Shown one piece after another: positions 1 through 6,680 of a DNA stretch of 9,831 nucleotides. The stretch's first letter is position 1; each line of letters opens with the position of its first letter. The translations under genes were made by a program, and so were the position numbers. Source of the stretch: Clostridium sp. CAG:253 (GTDB taxonomy: Bacteria; Bacillota; Clostridia; Lachnospirales; Lachnospiraceae); the NCBI GenBank assembly GCA_000436755.1, contig FR887290.1, positions 9,142-18,972 of the forward strand. Direction: 5' to 3'. The notes under the pieces were generated by a model, which worked only from the letters and a program-made list of their open reading frames with translations, ran no database searches and was not told the origin of the DNA.

Positions 1-27
1 TGAATCGGTGTTGTACTGATTCACTCT

Positions 28-47
28 TTCCTTTTGTCAGAAAGGAA
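28..47 (+). promoter_or_regulatory. Hairpin over the ribosome binding site of the first gene
   Basis: TTCCTTT (28-34) can pair with AAAGGAA (41-47), leaving a six-base loop. The 3' arm is the Shine-Dalgarno sequence of the gene starting at 59, so folding would hide it. A second short inverted repeat, TGAATC (1-6) with GATTCA (18-23), lies just upstream. The pairing is seen directly. A role in translation control is only inferred, and a 7-bp AT-rich stem is weak. Confidence 0.3.
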
Positions 48-58
48 GTGTATCAGCA

Positions 59-727
59 ATGAGAACAGAAAGCTTTACCATGGAAACAACTATTGTAACA
101 TCGGAAGATGGAGCACATACTTTTGAAATTAAAAGAACATGGGCGAATGGAGAAAAAGGAAAAGCCCTTGTCATAGAACTTTACCCGACTTTGGATTTGG
201 AGCATAAGGAGAATTTTGATTTAAGTACCATGCATCTGATCAATCATGTAAAAGAACTGGGATGGTGTGAAGTCCGTATCATCAATCTGTTTTCCAAAGT
301 ATTTTCCTATAAGCCATCATCACAGAGATTAGCAATAGATATTGAGAATCAGGCATACATAGAGGAAATGTTAGAGGAAGCTGAAATAAAAGAATATGAC
401 ATTGTAATCTGTTGGGGCAGTACATTACAGCAGAATAAAGCAACACAGGAAATGAAAAAAGAAATCCTTACCATGATTGAATCCAAAGGACTTGCAAAAC
501 AGACAAAAGAGATTACAGTGGATACTTTTATTACCAGTCAGGGATTAAGTCCGCATCCATTGTATTTAGGCTTGCGTCACGCAAAGGAAAGATGGCTTTT
601 GCAGGAGTTTGATATTACGGCAGAGTTAAAGAAACTTACTAAGGATGAAAAGTCAAAAAGCAGTAAAAAGAAAACAGAGCGTAAGAAAAAACAAGTAACA
701 GAGCAGGAGGTAACAGCAGATGAATAA
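59..727 (+). CDS. DUF1643-like protein with lysine-rich tail
   Basis: A 222-aa cytoplasmic protein resembling the DUF1643 family, whose biochemical function is not established. Matching features are an early R-x-W segment (about residue 26), a hydrophobic 'ELYPTLD' stretch where the family has its NPS-type motif, a 'INLFSKV' strand (about 75-81), 'DIVICWGS' (about 114-121), and the family's near-terminal 'HPLYL' (about 166-170). The last 30 residues are an unusual Lys/Ser/Glu-rich tail, possibly contacting nucleic acid. ATG at 59 is chosen because AAGGAAG (42-48) lies 10 bases upstream; the next in-frame ATG (80) has no good site. The 3' end overlaps the next gene by 8 bases, indicating an operon. 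No membrane segment or signal peptide is seen. Confidence 0.65.
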   Translation: MRTESFTMETTIVTSEDGAHTFEIKRTWANGEKGKALVIELYPTLDLEHKENFDLSTMHLINHVKELGWCEVRIINLFSKVFSYKPSSQRLAIDIENQAYIEEMLEEAEIKEYDIVICWGSTLQQNKATQEMKKEILTMIESKGLAKQTKEITVDTFITSQGLSPHPLYLGLRHAKERWLLQEFDITAELKKLTKDEKSKSSKKKTERKKKQVTEQEVTADE

Positions 728-1106
728 TACAAATGAAATGTATTACCGAATATTTAATCAGTTGGATGCAGAAGTATTTACAGATACCGTATTGGAGCAG
801 GGGCAACAGATAATCGGAGAACGGTTAAAAGAGATTGTAAGTATCTTAGATGAAAACTACGGAAGTCATAGAAAGAGCTTTGACATGGGAGGTTTTGTAT
901 TGTTCTTTCCAACGGAAGAAAGTTATAAAAAGCTGATAGATAAGATTATGGAGTTTTACCATCTGCAGAACAATCTTTGTGAGTATGAGGAAATCATAGG
1001 AGAAAGAGCCATTAACAATGTAGAATGGCATGAAAAGTTGTGGATGTTAAGCAGTGATGATGCAATTACCATAATCTATCCAACGGAGGTAAGTGTCAAT
1101 GCATGA
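720..1106 (+). CDS. Hypothetical protein, 128 aa
   Basis: I do not recognise this protein. It is acidic, apparently soluble and predicted mostly helical, with a central hydrophobic strand 'GGFVLFFPTEESY' (about residues 57-69) and no cysteine pairs, signal peptide or membrane helix. AGGAGG (705-710) lies 9 bases before ATG 720. The gene overlaps its upstream neighbour by 8 bases and its downstream neighbour (start 1099) by 8 bases, so it is almost certainly translated as part of the same small-gene operon. Its setting next to DUF1643- and DUF960-like genes suggests an accessory gene of a mobile element; no function can be given. Confidence 0.75.
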   Translation: MNNTNEMYYRIFNQLDAEVFTDTVLEQGQQIIGERLKEIVSILDENYGSHRKSFDMGGFVLFFPTEESYKKLIDKIMEFYHLQNNLCEYEEIIGERAINNVEWHEKLWMLSSDDAITIIYPTEVSVNA

Positions 1107-1422
1107 AGGATATTTTGGAGAAGGAAAGAAAAGATACGAAACAAAGGGAATCAATCAGGAGATTCCCATAGAGTACCGCTTTTTAATGTGGGAAATGATA
1201 GAGGCATTAAAGATACCTAAAGATTATTTACAGATATTCAATCTGCGTATTGTAACCGATGCGTCAGGGAATAAGGTACAAAACATTATTCACATGCAGG
1301 AAGAGCCTGAATACAGGGAAGAATACACTTTTCCTATCATCAGTAATGGAGTGGCAGGTAAAGTTTATGTCATAGACGATGGTGGAGACTATGTAACTAT
1401 GCTGTGGGCGGATGAATATTAA
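1099..1422 (+). CDS. DUF960 family protein
   Basis: A 107-aa soluble protein matching DUF960, a small Firmicutes family of unknown function common on mobile elements. Family-like features in order are 'YETKGINQEIP' near the N-terminus, 'LMWEMIEALK', 'DYLQIFNL', 'IIHMQEEPEY', 'EYTFPI' and the C-terminal 'VYVIDDGG...MLWADEY'. The open frame extends to a GTG at 1093, but GGAGG (1085-1089) is only 3 bases from that GTG and 9 bases from ATG 1099, so ATG 1099 is preferred. The start overlaps the stop of the previous gene by 8 bases, typical of coupled translation. The family is recognised from its conserved segments; the role is unknown. Confidence 0.75.
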   Translation: MHEGYFGEGKKRYETKGINQEIPIEYRFLMWEMIEALKIPKDYLQIFNLRIVTDASGNKVQNIIHMQEEPEYREEYTFPIISNGVAGKVYVIDDGGDYVTMLWADEY

Positions 1423-1448
1423 AAGAAAATTAGAAAGAAGGATATATC

Positions 1449-1823
1449 ATGGAGATAAGAACAAAGGAAGAATTAAAAAGGGCACAACAGGAAGGTGCTG
1501 AGGAGATTGTAGTAGTTGGAAAACTGGCAAGTCAGCTGTACGCTGCAAGAAAAATAAAAACATTAAGCAAGGCTTCTTTAGGCATCATTACATCGACATT
1601 AGGTATAGGAGCATTAGCGGCTCTGCCTACAGGCGGTCTGTCACTGGGAATCAGTGGATTGGCAGTAGCACCTTTGGCAGCTGCAACAGGATTGTCCGCA
1701 AAAGCACTTCTGTTAATCGGTGCAGTAGGTGTAACATTCATCATCACCTTAATACAAGGCTATGATACATGGGAATATGACTTTAAGCGTCAGAAGTTAA
1801 AACTGTCAAAAGCAAAGAGATAA
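1449..1823 (+). CDS. Small hydrophobic membrane protein, 124 aa
   Basis: Unrecognised small protein. Residues 1-40 are charged and helical (Glu/Lys-rich, then 'KLASQLYAARKIK'). Residues about 43-82 are a Gly/Ala/Leu-rich hydrophobic stretch, and 84-103 form a clear transmembrane helix ending in 'FIITLIQGY'. The last 20 residues are basic ('KRQKLKLSKAKR'), which by the positive-inside rule should be cytoplasmic. There is no signal peptidase site. The start is supported by GAAGG (1437-1441), 7 bases before ATG. The gene follows the DUF960-like gene by 26 bases in the same direction. The glycine-rich hairpin resembles small membrane or pore-like proteins, but a toxin or holin role cannot be claimed. 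Confidence 0.7.
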   Translation: MEIRTKEELKRAQQEGAEEIVVVGKLASQLYAARKIKTLSKASLGIITSTLGIGALAALPTGGLSLGISGLAVAPLAAATGLSAKALLLIGAVGVTFIITLIQGYDTWEYDFKRQKLKLSKAKR

Positions 1824-1842
1824 TCAGAGAGGAATGAGAACA

Positions 1843-2079
1843 ATGGTAAATCAGATGGAATTAGCAAGGGTTGAGATACATCAGGGAAAGATTGTAGCAA
1901 TGAAAAAGTGGTGTAATAACTGTAAAAGGTTCTACTACTGGGATCCGGAGGTGCAGTTCTTAAACTACTGCCCCAGCTGTCACGGCATCAAGAGAATAAA
2001 AAAGCATAATCGCATCCAGCAGTACCTCAAACGGTGGCGGCATCACCACAGAAACAGAGGGATTCGTAACAATTCCTGA
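1843..2079 (+). CDS. Small zinc-ribbon protein
   Basis: A 78-aa basic protein with a probable zinc ribbon: C24-x2-C27 ('CNNC') and C43-x2-C46 ('CPSC'), followed by a strongly basic, histidine-rich tail ('RWRHHHRNRGIR') that could bind nucleic acid. ATG 1834 is also open in frame, but GAGAGG (1827-1832) is only 1 base from it and 10 bases from ATG 1843, so the shorter form is preferred. It is the last gene of the left operon, 19 bases after the membrane-protein gene and just before a strong terminator (2117-2149). The cysteine pattern is seen directly; a regulatory or DNA-binding role is inferred. The exact function is unknown. Confidence 0.7.
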   Translation: MVNQMELARVEIHQGKIVAMKKWCNNCKRFYYWDPEVQFLNYCPSCHGIKRIKKHNRIQQYLKRWRHHHRNRGIRNNS

Positions 2080-2116
2080 AACAATCGAAAAATCAGGGCT
2101 TTCCAAAGTCCGTCAG

Positions 2117-2149
2117 GGGCAACTCCTCACCGCAGGGGCTGCCCTTTTT
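2117..2149 (+). terminator. Intrinsic terminator of the left operon
   Basis: GGGCA (2117-2121) pairs with TGCCC (2140-2144). Inside it, CTCCT (2123-2127) pairs with AGGGG (2134-2138, one G-U), with a six-base loop and a single 1x1 mismatch, and T5 follows (2145-2149). This G+C-rich stem plus T-run is a standard rho-independent terminator, placed 38 bases after the zinc-ribbon gene. Confidence 0.8.
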
Positions 2150-2159
2150 CTGAAAATCC

Positions 2160-2203
2160 CCGCATTTCTCCCGGCACAAAACCCCATACTACCCCAAATG
2201 CGG
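2160..2203. repeat. 8-bp perfect inverted repeat with long loop
   Basis: CCGCATTT (2160-2167) and AAATGCGG (2196-2203) are perfectly complementary across a 28-base loop that is rich in C runs. A T8 run (2212-2219) follows about 8 bases later. The loop is long for a terminator. The repeat could instead be part of a transfer origin or a protein-binding site. The repeat is seen directly; its role is not known. Confidence 0.5.
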
Positions 2204-2434
2204 CACCTTAATTTTTTTTGCATTCTGCACTTTCGACACGCCAAAATTTCGCACCTCTGAGCAACAGTGGCACATCCACCACGGCACCTAAAAACAAAAT
2301 TGCTGGGCTGTTTAAGGGTACAGTGCTAAAAGCGAAAATAGGGCGAATTACGAAGGGGCAGATTCTAAGGAGGGAATATAGGGTGTGTCAGTGTTGGAAT
2401 GGGGACGTGGATTCGTGGTTTTTATACAATAAGG

Positions 2435-2463
2435 TATATTTTTTTGACAATATCTGCTAAAAT
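2435..2463 (+). promoter_or_regulatory. Probable promoter of the restriction endonuclease gene
   Basis: TAAAAT (2458-2463) is a good -10 box, 24 bases before ATG 2487; TATATT (2435-2440) at 17-base spacing is a weak -35. Between them lies TTGACA (2444-2449), a perfect -35 hexamer but only 8 bases from the -10 box and so wrongly spaced. The same TGACAA...CTG...TA-AAT arrangement recurs in the methyltransferase promoter, so TTGACA may be part of a shared regulatory site. Confidence 0.45.
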
Positions 2464-2486
2464 AAAGAAAAAATGGGAGGTTAGGT

Positions 2487-3992
2487 ATGGATAAAGATAG
2501 AAAAAGAGATATGACGACTAGTGAAATGAATATTATAGAAAGTCAAAGGGGACATGCGTTTAGAAAGACCGAGCTAATTCGTTTATTAGAAACGGTTCTA
2601 AATAAGACATTAGGAGAAGTTGATACAAATCATGTGTTTGATAAGACAATAGGAAAACCTAAAATTACTGGAATAGCGGGAGATGTTATAGAACAATCTG
2701 TATTGGGGTTTCCAGCTGACAATAAGCAAAGACCTGACTTATTTGTTGATGGTATAGATATAGAATTGAAAACAACTGGAATTAGATATACTAAAAAAGG
2801 GAAAAAGCAGTATGAAGCAAAAGAACCGATGTCGATAACAGCAGTTTCTCCTGATAAAATAGTATATGAGGAGTTTGAAAATTCAAATTTTTGGCATAAA
2901 TTAGAGCGTATGTTACTTGTATATTATCATTATTCAGCTGAAAAAACAGTTAATGCAGCTGATTATGCTAATTTTTATATTAAGGGATACGAATTTCATG
3001 AGTTTGATGAAAAAGATACTATGAGATTAAAGAATGACTGGGAAATTGTTAGAAATTTTATTCGAGAGTTACAAGATAATTATGATGAACCAGAGAAGGA
3101 ATATCCCCGCATTTCATCTGAGTTAAGAAATAAGTTGGTATGTATTGATACGGCACCAAAGTGGCCGCATCCACCAAGATTTAGATTGAAAAGACAGTTT
3201 TTGTCAAATATTATTCAAAAGCATTTTGGTGGAGAGTTACAGCAGTTACCAGATATGTACAATAGTTATGCGGATGTAGATAGAAAATGTCATGATATAA
3301 CTATTATAACAAGGGGAAAAACAGTTTCAGATTTGCTTGAGTATTATTCTGTAGAGTATTCAAAAGTATCAAAGTCAGTTATAGAAAGAATAGTTGTTAG
3401 AATGTTTGGTGGAACAGCGAAAAAATTAAACAAGATAGAAATGTTCCAGAGTTTTGGAATGATAGGAAAAAGTGTTGTGTTGACAACTACGGGTGCTAGA
3501 ACAGAAGATATGAAGCTGTTCCGAATTGATTTTGATGAGTGGACGGACGAGAATATTCAATTTGAAGATTCATTTATATATGATTATTTCGCTAATCATC
3601 AGTTTCTTTACATGGTATTTGAGGAACCATCGACAGAAGCACAATTGTCCGAAAATAAATTTTTAGGATTTAAAAGAGTAGATTTTGATGATAATTTTTT
3701 AGAAAATGAAGTAAAGAAGGTATGGCTAGAGGTTCGACGTCTGATAAAAGATAATCTTTTAAAAGAGACAATGGACTATAAGGATGGAAAACCAGTAGTT
3801 AATGCGAATGGCGTAATTAAATCATCGGTTAACTTTCCGAAGTCAAGAGACTATAATGTGTTTGTGCGTGGTAGCAGTACGGATTCGGGATACAAGAATG
3901 AGATTGTGAATGGAATTCGTATGTACAGACAGTATATATGGATTAAAGGCTCATATATTGCTCGGATTTTGCAAGAAAAAGATTATCTATAG
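2487..3992 (+). CDS. Sau3AI/MutH-family type II restriction endonuclease
   Basis: A 501-aa protein close in length to Sau3AI (about 490 aa). The N-terminal half carries a MutH/Sau3AI-type nuclease site: 'GDVIEQ' with E69, then 'RPDLFVDG' with D84, then 'IELKTT' with E93 and K95, matching the PD-(D/E)xK plan. 'NDWEIVRNFI' (about 183-192) resembles the Sau3AI segment after the active site. Sau3AI has a second, catalytically degenerate MutH-like domain that acts as an allosteric DNA-binding half; the C-terminal part here (about 230-501) would correspond. Expected activity is Mg-dependent double-strand cleavage, probably at unmethylated GATC; specificity is inferred from family and partner. GGGAGG (2475-2480) lies 6 bases before ATG. 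The gene is followed directly by the methyltransferase promoter and contains no GATC that I can find. Confidence 0.85.
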   Translation: MDKDRKRDMTTSEMNIIESQRGHAFRKTELIRLLETVLNKTLGEVDTNHVFDKTIGKPKITGIAGDVIEQSVLGFPADNKQRPDLFVDGIDIELKTTGIRYTKKGKKQYEAKEPMSITAVSPDKIVYEEFENSNFWHKLERMLLVYYHYSAEKTVNAADYANFYIKGYEFHEFDEKDTMRLKNDWEIVRNFIRELQDNYDEPEKEYPRISSELRNKLVCIDTAPKWPHPPRFRLKRQFLSNIIQKHFGGELQQLPDMYNSYADVDRKCHDITIITRGKTVSDLLEYYSVEYSKVSKSVIERIVVRMFGGTAKKLNKIEMFQSFGMIGKSVVLTTTGARTEDMKLFRIDFDEWTDENIQFEDSFIYDYFANHQFLYMVFEEPSTEAQLSENKFLGFKRVDFDDNFLENEVKKVWLEVRRLIKDNLLKETMDYKDGKPVVNANGVIKSSVNFPKSRDYNVFVRGSSTDSGYKNEIVNGIRMYRQYIWIKGSYIARILQEKDYL

Positions 3993-3993
3993 G

Positions 3994-4022
3994 TTGATCT
4001 TTTTCTGACAATCTGTTATAAT
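3994..4022 (+). promoter_or_regulatory. Promoter of the methyltransferase gene
   Basis: TTGATC (3994-3999), a 17-base spacer and a perfect TATAAT (4017-4022) form a strong sigma-A-type promoter starting right after the endonuclease stop codon. Transcription should begin near 4029, which places the true start codon at ATG 4054 rather than the in-frame GTG at 4024. The methyltransferase can thus be made independently of the endonuclease, as expected when protection must come first. Confidence 0.8.
3996..3999. promoter_or_regulatory. Single GATC site inside the methyltransferase -35 box
   Basis: The tetranucleotide GATC forms the last four bases of the -35 hexamer TTGATC. By eye it is the only GATC between 1945 and 6408. 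If the neighbouring enzymes act on GATC, methylation here could alter sigma-factor recognition and give negative feedback on the methyltransferase. The site is seen directly; the regulatory role is inference. Confidence 0.5.
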
Positions 4023-4053
4023 AGTGGCAGTTTTTAGAATAGGAGTAAATACA

Positions 4054-5385
4054 ATGAGAAAAACTGTGTGTGAATTGTTTGCTGGTGTAGGCGGATTCCG
4101 TTGTGGACTAAACTCAATTAAAACAATTGAGGATACTAATAAAAAGGAAAAATGGGAGACTGTATGGTTTAGCCAATGGGAGCCTGGAAAGGTAAAGCAA
4201 TGGGCACACGACTGTTATGTTAATCATTTTGGTGTATCACTTGATTTAGAAGGAAATGATACGACCAATATGGATATAGCTGAAGTAGACAAGAAGAAGA
4301 TACCTAATCATAATTTGCTTGTAGGTGGCTTTCCGTGCCAAGATTACTCAGTAGCACGTGGATTGAATGGGGAGCGAGGAATAGAGGGAAAAAAAGGGGT
4401 CTTGTGGTGGTCAATTAGAGATGTGCTAAATGAAAAAAAACCTGCATTTGTTTTGCTGGAAAATGTTGACAGATTGATAAAATCCCCTTCAAAACAAAGG
4501 GGTAGGGACTTTGCAATTATTCTTGCATGCTTAAATGAACAGGGATATTCTGTGGAATGGCGTATAATCAATGCAGCAGAATATGGACTTCAGCAAAGAC
4601 GAAGAAGAACTTTTATTTTTGCATTTAAAAATGATACTAAATATGCAAAAAATCATAAACTAGGTGCTGTAGATTTGATAAACAAAGAAGGTTTTTTTGC
4701 GAGAGCTTTTCCTGTTGATGGAATTGAAGAAAAAGCATTGAAAAAGGTGCATTTACCTGAAGATATTGTAAAAATATCAGATGAATTTTCATATCTATTT
4801 GAAAATAGTGGTTATATGACTGAAGGAGAAGTTTATACTGTAAAGACACACCCAGTAAAAAAAACTCCAGTACCATTAGGTGACATATTGCAACAAGATG
4901 CAGATGATAAATATTATATTCCACAAGAAAGATTGTACTATACTGATGAAGCTGTTAAGTATAGTGATGAGATGGAGCGTGATTTGCCTAGAGAATCAAG
5001 ACAGACGTGGCAATATTTGAAGGGAGGAAAAAAACGATTAAGAAAATCGCAGAATGGTCATGAATATGTGTATTCAGAAGGTCCAATACCAATGGTTGAT
5101 GAGTGGGATGCACCAGCCAGAACAATGCTCACTAGTGAGGGGAGTTTTAATAGAAGTACACATATAGTAAGGGATAAATCAACTGGTAGAATTAGAATTT
5201 TGACTCCAATAGAGACAGAAAGAATACAGGGATTTCCTGATGATTGGACTAAGGAATGTTTGATTGACGGAGAAATTGTTCTAATGCCGGAAAGAACTCG
5301 TTATTTTTGTATGGGAAATGCATTAGTAGTGGGCTTGATTACAAAGATGGAACTTGTATTAGATGATATTTTTAAGAATGAATAA
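4054..5385 (+). CDS. DNA (cytosine-5)-methyltransferase, M.Sau3AI-like
   Basis: A 443-aa enzyme transferring methyl from S-adenosylmethionine to C5 of cytosine in DNA; it protects host DNA from the adjacent nuclease. Motifs are in canonical order: I 'ELFAGVGGFRCGL' (7-19, SAM binding), IV 'GGFPCQDYS' with catalytic C95, VI 'ENV' (136-138), VIII 'QRRRR' (181-185), a variable target-recognition region (about 190-350), IX 'ARTMLTSEG' (355-363), then 'TPIETERIQGFPDDW' and X 'GNALVVGLI' (421-429). 'VARGLNGERGIEGKKGVL' and 'SPSKQRGRDFA' recall M.Sau3AI, suggesting the target GATC. All key residues are present, so the enzyme looks active. ATG 4054 is chosen because AGGAG (4041-4045) lies 8 bases upstream and the longer frame would begin inside the promoter. 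There is no terminator before the next gene. Confidence 0.92.
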   Translation: MRKTVCELFAGVGGFRCGLNSIKTIEDTNKKEKWETVWFSQWEPGKVKQWAHDCYVNHFGVSLDLEGNDTTNMDIAEVDKKKIPNHNLLVGGFPCQDYSVARGLNGERGIEGKKGVLWWSIRDVLNEKKPAFVLLENVDRLIKSPSKQRGRDFAIILACLNEQGYSVEWRIINAAEYGLQQRRRRTFIFAFKNDTKYAKNHKLGAVDLINKEGFFARAFPVDGIEEKALKKVHLPEDIVKISDEFSYLFENSGYMTEGEVYTVKTHPVKKTPVPLGDILQQDADDKYYIPQERLYYTDEAVKYSDEMERDLPRESRQTWQYLKGGKKRLRKSQNGHEYVYSEGPIPMVDEWDAPARTMLTSEGSFNRSTHIVRDKSTGRIRILTPIETERIQGFPDDWTKECLIDGEIVLMPERTRYFCMGNALVVGLITKMELVLDDIFKNE

Positions 5386-5426
5386 GATGCTGTAACCATA
5401 AAGCGAAAGAAGGTGTACTAGAGGAG

Positions 5427-6680
5427 ATGAGTATTGTTGTTTCAAGTAAAATAACCGATAATATACGAGTAGACAAGCAAAACGATTTTTTAAAAAGGCA
5501 AAATTTATTGATGGAATATACAAAAAGTGGTATAGACTTTAATTATTTTGTGCAGAATATGTTAAATGAAAAGAAATTATCTGTTAAACATGTTCAAGAT
5601 TTCTTTTTTGAAGACTTATTTTATGGATATCAAAGAGATACATATGTTTACAATGTTTGCGATTTTGAGAAACAGTATGTAACAGAAAATGAATTTTTAA
5701 AAAGAGTGCAACAATACTATTCTTATGTTGATAATAATAGATATAATGATATTATTAACATAATAGGTGATATTGAAGAAAAACAACTTGTTGCAATGAG
5801 GGTTTTTTATGGTTACGACATGAAATCAATAATAAAGGTTAAAATGATTTTTGGAAAAAAGAATCCAGTATATAAAAAAGGAGGAGTTAAGGATACGATT
5901 AGTTATATTCCTGTTGAGTGGGATATAGTTAAGCAACAAATAGTAATAAAGGTGGCTCCTAAAAGAAGACCTGTTAATTCTGAGTGTAAGCCAGAATATT
6001 TGAACAAATTTTTTTTGAAGAAAATGAAAGATATGTTTGAGATAAAAATACAATCATTTGAATCTATTCATAAGGAAACTATATGTGAAATGAGTAGAGA
6101 TTTATATATGCAGATATATAATAAAATGGTTAGTAAGAAACCAGCGGGGATAGATGCATATGTAAAAGAAATATCAAGTGGATTAAATAATATATTAAAA
6201 ATAGAGGCACTCGAACTCAAAGCTACAACGAATAATATTTTTAATATAGAAGATAACTTGAAAAAGAATATTGAAAATATAATGATGGCTGATGTAATGT
6301 ATGAAATGAAAAATGGCAGTTATGAAGGAATACAAGGGGTTGTAACCTATTTGAAATTTAAGGATGGAAAGCACATTAGTGCACGATTAAAAGGAGAAAA
6401 TTGTTGTGATCCAATATTTGACTCTGAAACATATATGGCATTGAGATCGGCTATAGAAAATGCTCAGCAAATACAGAGATTAGCTGTTGTTTGGTTAGAG
6501 GAATTTGACAAGTTGCGGGTTACATATGATGCAACAGATGATGAATGCCTTAATATCCATTTTTACAAAAATTTAAGTTCTGAGGAATTTGAATATGCAT
6601 TACAGGAATACAGAGAGTATGAAAAAGGAATTAAAAACAAAGATGATAGCTTATTTGAAATGGAGAGTCAAGCACAATAA
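5427..6680 (+). CDS. Unrecognised 417-aa protein, putative partner of the TIR effector
   Basis: I do not recognise this family. The protein is soluble, lysine- and tyrosine-rich, with no membrane helix, signal peptide, Walker motif, PIWI-like or nuclease motif. Residues about 10-130 look mainly helical. About 130-200 look beta-rich ('SIIKVKMIFGKK', 'QQIVIKVAPKRRP'). About 205-300 are helical ('CEMSRDLYMQIYNKM'), and 300-417 mix strands and helices ('GVVTYLKFKDGKHISARLKG') before an acidic tail. It starts 41 bases after the methyltransferase, with no promoter or terminator evident between them, and its last 86 bases overlap the TIR gene. A GAGGAG abuts ATG 5427 and GAAGG lies 13 bases upstream, so translation initiation may be weak. 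By context it may sense or regulate for the TIR effector. Confidence 0.8.
   Translation: MSIVVSSKITDNIRVDKQNDFLKRQNLLMEYTKSGIDFNYFVQNMLNEKKLSVKHVQDFFFEDLFYGYQRDTYVYNVCDFEKQYVTENEFLKRVQQYYSYVDNNRYNDIINIIGDIEEKQLVAMRVFYGYDMKSIIKVKMIFGKKNPVYKKGGVKDTISYIPVEWDIVKQQIVIKVAPKRRPVNSECKPEYLNKFFLKKMKDMFEIKIQSFESIHKETICEMSRDLYMQIYNKMVSKKPAGIDAYVKEISSGLNNILKIEALELKATTNNIFNIEDNLKKNIENIMMADVMYEMKNGSYEGIQGVVTYLKFKDGKHISARLKGENCCDPIFDSETYMALRSAIENAQQIQRLAVVWLEEFDKLRVTYDATDDECLNIHFYKNLSSEEFEYALQEYREYEKGIKNKDDSLFEMESQAQ

Larger units (their letters stand above)
2080..2486. other. Non-coding, structured G+C-richer region before the cargo
   Basis: This stretch of about 400 bases holds no convincing gene. It carries the operon terminator, the 8-bp inverted repeat, and further short repeats such as GTGG/CCAC (2268-2280 area). 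A purine-rich AAGGAGGG near 2368 looks like a ribosome binding site but has no good start codon behind it. The 80-codon TTG-initiated frame over 2218-2460 has low-complexity, non-protein-like composition and is rejected. Up to about 2430 the composition is richer in G+C than the DNA that follows. It may be the leader or oriT region of the host element that the cargo interrupts; that is inference. Confidence 0.45.

Noticed and set aside
2218..2460. 80-codon plus-strand frame with a TTG start
   Set aside because: No ribosome binding site before it, atypical residue composition, and it crosses the composition boundary and the cargo promoter.
2444..2463. TTGACA (2444-2449) as the -35 of the endonuclease promoter
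   Set aside because: It is only 8 bases from the -10 box TAAAAT, and no acceptable -10 box lies 16-18 bases downstream.
4024..4053. GTG-initiated 10-codon extension of the methyltransferase
   Set aside because: The GTG directly follows the -10 box TATAAT (4017-4022), so it would lie upstream of the likely transcription start; AGGAG supports ATG 4054.
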